NCBI GenBank assembly: GCA_020058465.1
Contig: JAGVDZ010000007.1
Span: forward strand, 1-5,034
Source: Parachlamydiales bacterium
GTDB lineage: Bacteria > Chlamydiota > Chlamydiia > Chlamydiales > SM23-39
Direction of reading: 5' to 3'
DNA: 5,034 nt
Made by a program: the position numbers and the translations under genes. The notes below the pieces were generated by a model. The model searched no databases, had not been told where the DNA came from, and was given only the letters and a program-made list of their open reading frames with translations. Shown here one piece after another: positions 1-4,008 of this stretch (positions are counted from its first letter, which is position 1; the number at the start of each line of letters is the position of its first letter).

Positions 1-1
1 A

Positions 2-370
2 GATGTAAACGAATATATTTCTGGATTTCCAAAAGAAATTCAGAAAATATTGAAGCAGGTTCGGGCGATTATTCGGAAATCTGCACCAAAAGCAGTAGAA
101 AGTATCGCTTACGGTATGCCAGCCTATAAATTTAATGGGAAGCCTCTTGCGTATTTTGCTGCATTCCCAAAGCATCTTGGATTTTATGCCACACCAAATG
201 CTCATGCAAAATTTATGAAAGAATTGGTAAAATACAAGCAAGGAAAGGGGTCAGTACAATTTCCAATCGGTAGGGCAGTTCCGTTTGTACTTATCGAAAA
301 AATGGTAAAGTTCAATTTAAATACTCTAACTCCTAAAGGTACCCCCAAGTCTCGTAGCCCAAAAATCTAA
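2..370 (+). CDS. DUF1801 (YdhG-like) family protein, 5' end outside the window
   Basis: This is a small soluble protein of the DUF1801 / YdhG family (alpha-beta fold; some members are described as iron-chaperone-like, but a general function is not established). The frame is open from base 2, so the gene starts before the window. A TTG at base 50 is an internal leucine codon, because the sequence before it (DVNEYISGFPKEIQKIL) is the usual family N-terminus. Of 122 visible residues, the signature pieces are SIAYGMPAYK (34-43), the FAAFPKHLGFYATP strand pair (52-65) and KGSVQFPI (82-89). Only about 5-10 residues should be missing. The tail after residue 107 is basic and Pro/Ser-rich (KGTPKSRSPKI), as in many members. 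It ends 8 bases before the CYTH gene and probably shares its transcript. The family call is secure; the cellular role is unknown. Confidence 0.88.
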   Translation, partial: DVNEYISGFPKEIQKILKQVRAIIRKSAPKAVESIAYGMPAYKFNGKPLAYFAAFPKHLGFYATPNAHAKFMKELVKYKQGKGSVQFPIGRAVPFVLIEKMVKFNLNTLTPKGTPKSRSPKI

Positions 371-378
371 ATTATCAA

Positions 379-924
379 ATGAAAGAAATCGAGGTCAAGG
401 CATATCTTAAAAATGAAAGTGAAGTAATAGAAAAACTTCAAACGCTTGGGTGTGTTTTGTCGGAGCCTATACACCAAGTTGACACTGTATATACCAAAAT
501 TCCTGCAAAAACTGTAGAAGAATATTTGAAGAATGATCACTTTTTGCGCATCAGAGAAAAGAGTGACGGGAGATTTATTTTTACAGTAAAAAAACCTCTC
601 TCAAAAGAAGTCCTGACTAAAGCAGAGCACGAGACTGAGGTTTTAAATGCCAAAGAATTAGAGCATGCCCTTTTCCTTATGGGATACCAAGTTGCCAACA
701 AGGTCTTAAAAATTAGGCGTACTGCAGAATACAAAGGTTTCGAGATTTGTATCGATGAAGTTGAAAAACTCGGATCATTTATAGAGATTGAAAAAATATC
801 AGATAACGACGTTGATGAAGTAAGAAAAGATTTAAACAAATTTCTAATTTCACTTGGTATCCCAATTGAAGACGAGATTCACAAAGGGTACGATATCTTG
901 GCAATTGAGAAACAATTATCTTAG
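379..924 (+). CDS. CYTH-domain protein (class IV adenylate cyclase / triphosphatase-like)
   Basis: A 181-residue single CYTH domain, the fold of CyaB-type class IV adenylate cyclases, thiamine triphosphatases and inorganic triphosphatases. It forms a triphosphate tunnel lined by charged residues. Visible signature residues are the N-terminal ExExK (E3, E5, K7), the FLRIR pair (R57, R59), FTVKKP (K71, K72), the acidic strand EHETEV (E83, E85, E87), KIRR (K111, R113, R114), the IDEVEKLGSFIEIE segment (D126, E127, E129, E136, E138) and the final HKGYD (K169, D172). The metal-binding and phosphate-binding sets look complete, so an active enzyme is expected. Whether it cyclises ATP or hydrolyses a triphosphate cannot be told from sequence. 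The ATG at 379 puts ExExK at the very N-terminus, as the family requires. No Shine-Dalgarno is visible; the 8-base gap after the DUF1801 gene suggests co-transcription and perhaps translational coupling. Confidence 0.9.
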   Translation: MKEIEVKAYLKNESEVIEKLQTLGCVLSEPIHQVDTVYTKIPAKTVEEYLKNDHFLRIREKSDGRFIFTVKKPLSKEVLTKAEHETEVLNAKELEHALFLMGYQVANKVLKIRRTAEYKGFEICIDEVEKLGSFIEIEKISDNDVDEVRKDLNKFLISLGIPIEDEIHKGYDILAIEKQLS

Positions 925-956
925 TGTTGCGCTCAATATCACCAACACTTGATTTT
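923..956 (+). terminator. Probable intrinsic terminator of the DUF1801-CYTH operon
   Basis: AGTGTTG at 923-929 pairs with CAACACT at 943-949: seven perfect base pairs around a 13-base loop. It is followed by TGATTTT, a broken U-tract. The CYTH stop codon TAG (922-924) overlaps the first stem bases. The stem is short, the loop long and the T-run weak, so this is moderate evidence. The 3' arm abuts the -35 of the next promoter. Confidence 0.45.
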
Positions 957-976
957 ACTTGGAATCTGATTATATT
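949..976 (+). promoter_or_regulatory. Candidate promoter for the duplicated-module gene
   Basis: TTGATT (949-954) and TATATT (971-976) are separated by 16 bases, matching 4/6 and 5/6 of the sigma-70 consensus. Transcription would start near base 983, directly at the Shine-Dalgarno, giving a leader of only about 14 bases. The start site is inferred from spacing. Confidence 0.45.
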
Positions 977-982
977 GGGTCT

Positions 983-990
983 AGAAGGAG
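983..990 (+). promoter_or_regulatory. Strong Shine-Dalgarno for the gene at 997
   Basis: AGAAGGAG lies 6 bases before the ATG at 997 and is near-perfectly complementary to the anti-Shine-Dalgarno. It fixes the start codon. It is the only clear Shine-Dalgarno in the window, which sets this gene apart from its neighbours. Confidence 0.85.
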
Positions 991-996
991 TCCAAT

Positions 997-1674
997 ATGT
1001 ACAACAAGAAGTTAGTCAGAGTACCAGCGGCGTTGAAACGCCAGCTTGAATGGGTTGTTAATAAAAATGACACAGTTTGGAAGGATTGTCCCTCTGGACA
1101 CGATATAAGGGTTGAGATTGTGGTCCAATATGTACCTAAGGGCCCAGCGCCACGAGCACATCCTACTATCAAAGTACCGGTAGTGCTAAGTCGTAGGCTA
1201 AAAAAGGTTGTTGATGCGAACCAGACCATTCGGGCAAATTGCCCGTTTGATCATGATGTAAGGGTGGAGATCAAGATCGAGTATGTGCCGAAGGGCGGGC
1301 CACAACTCAATTTACGTACAGAGATACAACGAAAGCGAGTTCCTCTAGGTCCTAAAATGCAGAGAACCAATGAGCCTTTCGGCGAGGAATACTTCCAAGC
1401 TTTGCTAGACTCGGCGTTAGGATCAGAGGATAAGCGTTTTGTGCGTCTATTCAAAGAGCACAATAATAAGCCCATGGCTCCAATTGAGTGGATGCGCAAG
1501 TATTTTAATAAAATGAGTCATGCAAAAACGATCAATTCACTCTGCCGACAGCATCGTATACCCGCGTCTTTTGGAAGGACTGGCGAGTATCTCCTAGGGG
1601 AGAATATCGCTTTCGACCGCCGCGAGAAGTACAAATTTTACGTAATGGAACCTATCCGAAAGGCTCGAGGATGA
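997..1674 (+). CDS. Unrecognised protein with duplicated CPxxHD module and possible C-terminal winged helix
   Basis: I do not recognise this 225-residue protein. Residues 7-49 and 58-100 are an internal duplication with an exact 51-residue offset and about 22 of 43 identities. Both copies follow the plan V-P-x-x-L-x-R-x-L-x-x-V-V-x-x-N-x-T, then C-P-x-x-H-D (C31/H35/D36 and C82/H86/D87), then RVEI and YVPKG. A basic linker (about 101-125) leads to residues 130-205. There, FVRLFKEHNNKPM, a helix around 177-187 (TINSLCRQHRI) and the GRTGEYLLG turn resemble a winged helix-turn-helix of the response-regulator output type; this is a pattern impression only. No signal peptide or membrane segment is seen, and lysine plus arginine are abundant, which suits a cytoplasmic nucleic-acid-binding protein. 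The gene has its own promoter, Shine-Dalgarno and terminator. The coding frame is real; the function is unknown. Confidence 0.8.
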   Translation: MYNKKLVRVPAALKRQLEWVVNKNDTVWKDCPSGHDIRVEIVVQYVPKGPAPRAHPTIKVPVVLSRRLKKVVDANQTIRANCPFDHDVRVEIKIEYVPKGGPQLNLRTEIQRKRVPLGPKMQRTNEPFGEEYFQALLDSALGSEDKRFVRLFKEHNNKPMAPIEWMRKYFNKMSHAKTINSLCRQHRIPASFGRTGEYLLGENIAFDRREKYKFYVMEPIRKARG

Positions 1675-1686
1675 CTCGAGCCTTTT
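1660..1686 (+). terminator. Intrinsic terminator embedded in the 3' end of the gene, stop codon in its loop
   Basis: AAGGCTCGAG (1660-1669) pairs perfectly with CTCGAGCCTT (1675-1684) over ten base pairs with a 5-base loop, GATGA. The TGA stop codon (1672-1674) is in the loop, and the last codons (Lys-Ala-Arg-Gly) form the 5' arm. A short T-run (TTTT, 1683-1686) follows. The stem is strong; the U-tract is short. Confidence 0.75.
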
Positions 1687-1703
1687 CACTAGCCAAATTA
1701 ATT

Positions 1704-1723
1704 AATGTGTTAAAATGTGTTAA
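1704..1723 (+). repeat. Perfect tandem 10-bp repeat upstream of the DUF1653 gene
   Basis: AATGTGTTAA occurs twice without a gap (1704-1713 and 1714-1723), followed by TAA. The 10-base period is one helical turn, so a protein reading both copies would bind one face. It lies 24 bases before the ATG at 1748 and contains a -10-like TAAAAT (1711-1716) across the junction. It could be an operator, part of the promoter, or a chance AT-rich repeat. Confidence 0.5.
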
Positions 1724-1747
1724 TAAAACCAAACAGTAGATAAATCT

Positions 1748-2107
1748 ATGTCATTACCAATGCCAAAAAGAGTTCCAAAAGTAGGGTTTTACTACCACTA
1801 CAAGCACGATCCAAATGGATCAGTGAATAACTATGCCTATGAAGTCGTTGGGGTCGGGTTCCATACCGAAGAGGATGTTAGAACAGGAGAGGAGCATTTT
1901 TTAGTTTACCGACCACTTTATGAAGCCAGTGTCTACCAAGCTTCGAAAGATCTTGGCATTCCATGTTTCGATGCTCGACCACTCGAAATGTGGATGGAGG
2001 ATGTGATGAAGGATGGCGAAACCGTCCCTCGTTTCAAGCTCATCACCGATCCGGAAATCATTTCTCAACTCGAAGTGGTTCGGGAAGAGATGTATCCAAA
2101 GTCATGA
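1748..2107 (+). CDS. DUF1653 domain protein
   Basis: A 119-residue protein built around one DUF1653 domain, a small beta-rich domain of unknown function common in bacteria. Signature pieces are the opening G-x-Y-x-HYKH (residues 13-20, GFYYHYKH), YEVVGVGFHTEE (31-42), LVYRPLYE (52-59), ARPLEMW (76-82) and the closing VPRFKLI (93-99). Relative to short members, this copy has about ten extra residues after HYKH (DPNGSVNNYA), an insertion around 61-75, and a C-terminal extension (about 101-119) that looks helical. The ATG at 1748 gives a short lead (MSLPMPKRVPK) before the domain; no Shine-Dalgarno is visible. Upstream lie the tandem repeat and the terminator of the previous gene, so it is probably transcribed separately. 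Its stop codon overlaps a possible downstream ATG in the tetranucleotide ATGA at 2104-2107. Confidence 0.88.
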   Translation: MSLPMPKRVPKVGFYYHYKHDPNGSVNNYAYEVVGVGFHTEEDVRTGEEHFLVYRPLYEASVYQASKDLGIPCFDARPLEMWMEDVMKDGETVPRFKLITDPEIISQLEVVREEMYPKS

Positions 2108-2256
2108 CTCCAATCCAAGACTACATTCGAAAAATTGTGAGTCCTTCACTTTGTTCTTCAGTAGAATCCTACTCTTCAAACATTGCAGGATTCCGAAGAG
2201 TACTGCTTTTAGATATGTGGGAAAATGTTGTGGGGAAGAGTATAATGATACTATGA
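2104..2256 (+). CDS. Doubtful 50-codon ORF with ATGA overlaps at both ends
   Basis: An open frame starts at the ATG overlapping the DUF1653 stop codon (ATGA, 2104-2107) and ends at a TGA overlapping the ATG of the next gene (ATGA, 2253-2256). The 50-residue product has no family I know, no clear domain and no membrane segment; it contains SPSLCSSVESYSS and FRRVLLLDMWENVV. Against it: inverted repeats and a -10 box fill the same stretch, and residue choice is not distinctive. In favour: the exact four-base junctions on both sides, typical of translationally coupled genes. It is listed so that the stretch is not left blank. Confidence 0.2.
   Translation: MTPIQDYIRKIVSPSLCSSVESYSSNIAGFRRVLLLDMWENVVGKSIMIL
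2159..2210 (+). terminator. Possible terminator made of interleaved inverted repeats
   Basis: CAGTA (2159-2163) pairs with TACTG (2201-2205), and GAATCCT (2164-2170) pairs with AGGATTC (2187-2193). Together they make a 12-bp stem with a 7-base bulge (2194-2200) and a 16-base loop, followed by CTTTT. A competing 8-bp pairing, TACTCTTC (2170-2177) with GAAGAGTA (2195-2202), uses the loop and the bulge. The position, about 50 bases after the DUF1653 stop, suits a terminator. The U-tract is short and the two structures exclude each other at least in part. Confidence 0.4.
2241..2246 (+). promoter_or_regulatory. Perfect -10 box (TATAAT) implying a leaderless transcript
   Basis: TATAAT is followed by exactly six bases and then the ATG at 2253. 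With usual -10 to start-site spacing, transcription would begin at or next to that ATG, so the mRNA would be leaderless; this fits the absence of a Shine-Dalgarno. No good -35 is visible 16-18 bases upstream. The start site is inferred, not seen. Confidence 0.55.
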
Positions 2257-2786
2257 ATAAATCAATTATGGGCATATTGGTAGTTGGGATAATTTTAGTA
2301 GGAGGATTTTTTGCCTTGAATTCCTATATCTACAATGAAAAGCAGGTGTTCACAGCAGACAACTACAAAGACGCTGAATTTGTCATTGAAGGAGAGCGTG
2401 TGCGACTTGGAAGTGATGTGCGCTATTTCGGCAACGAATTATTTACTGACCTCAACAGCGACAGCCGAGAAGATGTCGTCTTCCTTGTGACCTACGAGCC
2501 CGGTGGCTCTGGCACCTTCTACTACGCTGTCGCCGTGCTCAATACCAAGGAAGGCTACATCGGCTCTGACGGCTATCTTTTAGGAGATCGTATTGCCCCC
2601 CAAACAACCCACTTGAGCGAAAACCCAATACATAAGAATGTCATAGTTGTGAATTTTGCTGATCGAAATCCAGGTGAACCCATGACCACCGAGCCATCTT
2701 TAGGGAAAAGTGCATATCTCAAACTTGATATCGAGAACATGCAATGGGGTATCGTAGTGCCTGATTTTGAAGGTGAGTCTAGATAA
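2253..2786 (+). CDS. Membrane-anchored extracytoplasmic protein with DLNxDxxxD motif (Patescibacteria-type)
   Basis: A 177-residue protein with one N-terminal hydrophobic segment (about residues 5-22, IMGILVVGIILVGGFFAL), acting as an uncleaved anchor or signal sequence; there is no lipobox cysteine. The rest should lie outside the membrane. RYFGNELFTDLNSDSREDVVFL (57-78) contains a D-x-N-x-D-x-x-x-D loop (D66, N68, D70, D74) like the calcium loops of FG-GAP and dockerin repeats. It is followed by GGSGTFYYAV (84-93), GYLLGDRIAPQTT (107-119), VVNFADRNPGEPMTTEPS (132-149) and a final KSAYLKL strand. I recognise this order from small secreted or anchored proteins frequent in Patescibacteria genomes; their function is not known to me. 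The ATG at 2253 is preferred over longer in-frame readings because it begins just before the hydrophobic segment and follows the TATAAT. The upstream extension lies inside the DUF1653 gene in another frame. Confidence 0.85.
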   Translation: MNKSIMGILVVGIILVGGFFALNSYIYNEKQVFTADNYKDAEFVIEGERVRLGSDVRYFGNELFTDLNSDSREDVVFLVTYEPGGSGTFYYAVAVLNTKEGYIGSDGYLLGDRIAPQTTHLSENPIHKNVIVVNFADRNPGEPMTTEPSLGKSAYLKLDIENMQWGIVVPDFEGESR

Positions 2787-2990
2787 TCTAATGTCGCTTT
2801 TGGCTATTCCGAGTAGGGTAGAAGTGGTAAAATAGAAAGTGTCAAAAAAGCCTTGTGGAGCTTGGAGTTAGGTTTTCCGAGACACGTCGTTTAATATTTT
2901 TATTATATTACAACTAGTTGCATTTCAAATAAGGATTTTCATAGCGAATGGTAGAAAAATGGAGAAAATTTTGAGAAAATAATAGTAATC
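2787..2990. other. 204-base intergenic region with weak structure, no gene seen
   Basis: No convincing coding frame is present. It contains a -10-like TAAAAT (2828-2833) and complementary GTGTC (2839-2843) and GACAC (2881-2885) enclosing smaller weak pairings. These include AAGC/GCTT (2848-2851 with 2860-2863) and GGA/TCC (2864-2866 with 2876-2878). An AT-rich run (2889-2910) with -10-like TATTAT (2901-2906) and a 10-bp palindrome follow. A short structured RNA or a regulated promoter for the PH-like gene is possible; neither is shown. Confidence 0.4.
2911..2920. repeat. Perfect 10-bp palindrome CAACTAGTTG
   Basis: CAACTAGTTG reads the same on both strands. It sits just after a -10-like TATTAT (2901-2906; a GAGACA 16 bases upstream at 2879-2884 could serve as a poor -35). 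If that promoter is real, the palindrome would cover the transcription start, a usual place for an operator. Its length alone is not remarkable. Confidence 0.3.
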
Positions 2991-3458
2991 ATGACACAAT
3001 ACAAACACACCCAGATTGGATATCTAATGATCTTTGTCACTCTAGTTGTACTAGTACTTTTTGTGTGGGCTCAGATTACAGCTCGAGCCGAGCCACCTTC
3101 GGTCGACTCGGGCACAAATTTTGCCGTTTCTGCCATAATGCTATTAATTCTGTCCATCCTTGCCTCATTTACCACACTAAAAGTATCGGTCGATGAAAAT
3201 TATGTTCGAATCAAATTTGGCTACGGCATTTTTCGCAAGCACTTCGCGGTGAGTGAAATTGCTTCAGTCGAACGAGTAAAAAATCATTGGTACCAAGGCT
3301 GGGGAATAAGATTGTGGCTATGGCCAAAGATGTGGATTTATAATGTTTCCGGTTTCGACGCAGTTGAACTGGTTATGAAAAGTGGAAAAATTTATCGTAT
3401 AGGAACAGACAATCCAGAAGAACTTAGGATGGCGATCAAGAGTGTGTTACAGCTATAA
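2991..3458 (+). CDS. Two-helix membrane protein with bacterial PH-like domain
   Basis: A 155-residue protein with two membrane segments (about residues 10-29 and 43-62) joined by a short loop (30-42), then a C-terminal beta-rich domain (64-155). The domain reads as a bacterial PH-like (bPH) domain: LKVSVDENYVRIKFGYGIFRK for the first strands, FAVSEIASVERV, the GWGIR turn (103-107), WIYNVSGFDAVELVMKSGKIYRIGTDNPEELRMAI, and the final helix. The spacing of GWGIR, Y-N-V-S-G and the 'IGTDNPEEL' end is typical of small PH-domain membrane proteins of unknown function. With two helices and a C-terminal domain the likely topology puts both ends in the cytoplasm, an inference from segment count. The ATG at 2991 lies just before the first helix. 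No Shine-Dalgarno is present. Its stop overlaps a TATAAT at 3454-3459. Confidence 0.82.
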   Translation: MTQYKHTQIGYLMIFVTLVVLVLFVWAQITARAEPPSVDSGTNFAVSAIMLLILSILASFTTLKVSVDENYVRIKFGYGIFRKHFAVSEIASVERVKNHWYQGWGIRLWLWPKMWIYNVSGFDAVELVMKSGKIYRIGTDNPEELRMAIKSVLQL

Positions 3459-3459
3459 T
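3454..3459 (+). promoter_or_regulatory. Possible -10 box for the DUF1428 gene
   Basis: TATAAT overlaps the PH-like gene's TAA stop (3456-3458) and would start a transcript near 3466, about 43 bases before the next ATG. No good -35 is seen. A second -10-like hexamer, TACAAT (3501-3506), lies too close to the ATG at 3509 for normal spacing. AT-rich surroundings make chance matches likely. Confidence 0.25.
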
Positions 3460-3508
3460 ATAGAAAGATCGAAATACACAAACATTTTATAAATAATTTA
3501 TACAATAG

Positions 3509-3925
3509 ATGAAAAAATTGACTTCAAAAAACAAACCGATAAAAGGTAAGTACGTAGATGGATTTTTGATCTCTGCACCAAAAAACAAGGTGCCTGAATA
3601 TCGCAAGATGGCAAAACTCGGAGCCAAGATTTGGATGAAGCATGGTGCACTTGATTACAAAGAGTGCCTGGGCGACGACCTCAAACCTAAAAATATGGGA
3701 GAGGGAATGACCCCAAGATCGTTTTTGGAAGCAGCGGGAACATCAAACAATGAGGTAGTCTGGTTTTCTTATATACTATTCAAGTCCAAGAAACATAGAG
3801 ACAGCGTAAATGCAAAAGTTATGAAAGACAGCGCCATGGACCCAGAGAATTGGGGAGGAGGAGAAATACCTTTTGATATGAAAAAATTTTGCTACGGAGG
3901 CTTTACAGTTGAGGTGAGTGGGTAA
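3509..3925 (+). CDS. DUF1428 (YbaA-like) family protein
   Basis: A 138-residue cytoplasmic protein of the DUF1428 / YbaA family, which has a ferredoxin-like dimeric alpha-beta barrel fold and no firmly established function. Family signatures in order: KYVDGFLISAPKNKVPEYRKMA (14-35), the WMKHGALDYKECLGDD block (42-57), the WFSYILFKSKKHRDSVNAKVMKD block (85-107) and PFDMKKFCYGGFTVEV (121-136). The length is somewhat above the usual ~117, from a basic 13-residue N-terminal lead (MKKLTSKNKPIKG) and from about ten residues around 109-119 (AMDPENWGGGE) before PFD. The ATG at 3509 is the first in frame; no Shine-Dalgarno is visible and the surrounding sequence is very AT-rich. It lies 50 bases after the PH-like gene and converges with the deacetylase gene. 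No plus-strand terminator is evident after it. Confidence 0.9.
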   Translation: MKKLTSKNKPIKGKYVDGFLISAPKNKVPEYRKMAKLGAKIWMKHGALDYKECLGDDLKPKNMGEGMTPRSFLEAAGTSNNEVVWFSYILFKSKKHRDSVNAKVMKDSAMDPENWGGGEIPFDMKKFCYGGFTVEVSG

Positions 3926-3935
3926 AGCCCTAAAC

Positions 3936-3968
3936 AAAAAAAGACCCCCGCAAGCTGGCGAAGGGTCT
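3936..3968 (-). terminator. Intrinsic terminator of the polysaccharide deacetylase gene
   Basis: On the minus strand, AGACCC pairs with GGGTCT (plus-strand 3963-3968 and 3942-3947). An inner CGC/GCG stem (3949-3951 with 3958-3960) has a 6-base loop, and the structure is followed by seven T (plus-strand A-run 3936-3942). The hairpin plus T-run is a textbook form. It begins about 40 bases past the stop codon at 4009. On the plus strand no T-run follows, so it should not act on the DUF1428 gene. Confidence 0.85.
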
Positions 3969-4008
3969 CGGGTCACAAGCTCTGGCTTTGGCCCATTATA
4001 TATGGACG

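Noticed and set aside
50..370. DUF1801 gene starting at the TTG at base 50
   Set aside because: The frame is open to base 2 and the upstream residues (DVNEYISGFPKEIQKIL) are the normal family N-terminus, so the TTG is an internal codon.
537..839. Minus-strand open frame opposite the CYTH gene
   Set aside because: The plus strand encodes a complete CYTH domain; the antisense product is a serine- and phenylalanine-rich shadow.
997..1300. Duplicated module as a recent DNA duplication or mobile element repeat
   Set aside because: The copies match clearly in protein but differ at many synonymous and replacement sites, and no flanking repeats are seen; it is an old internal gene duplication.
981..1499. 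Minus-strand open frames at 981-1229 and 1251-1499
   Set aside because: They are shadows of the plus-strand gene at 997-1674, which has a promoter, Shine-Dalgarno and terminator; the antisense products have no family resemblance.
2013..2252. N-terminal extension of the anchored protein to 2013
   Set aside because: The extension overlaps the DUF1653 gene in another frame, has no recognisable domain and would bury the membrane anchor 80 residues inside the protein.
3942..3968. Bidirectional terminator serving the DUF1428 gene as well
   Set aside because: On the plus strand the hairpin is followed by CGGGTCACAAGC, with no T-run; only the minus strand has one.
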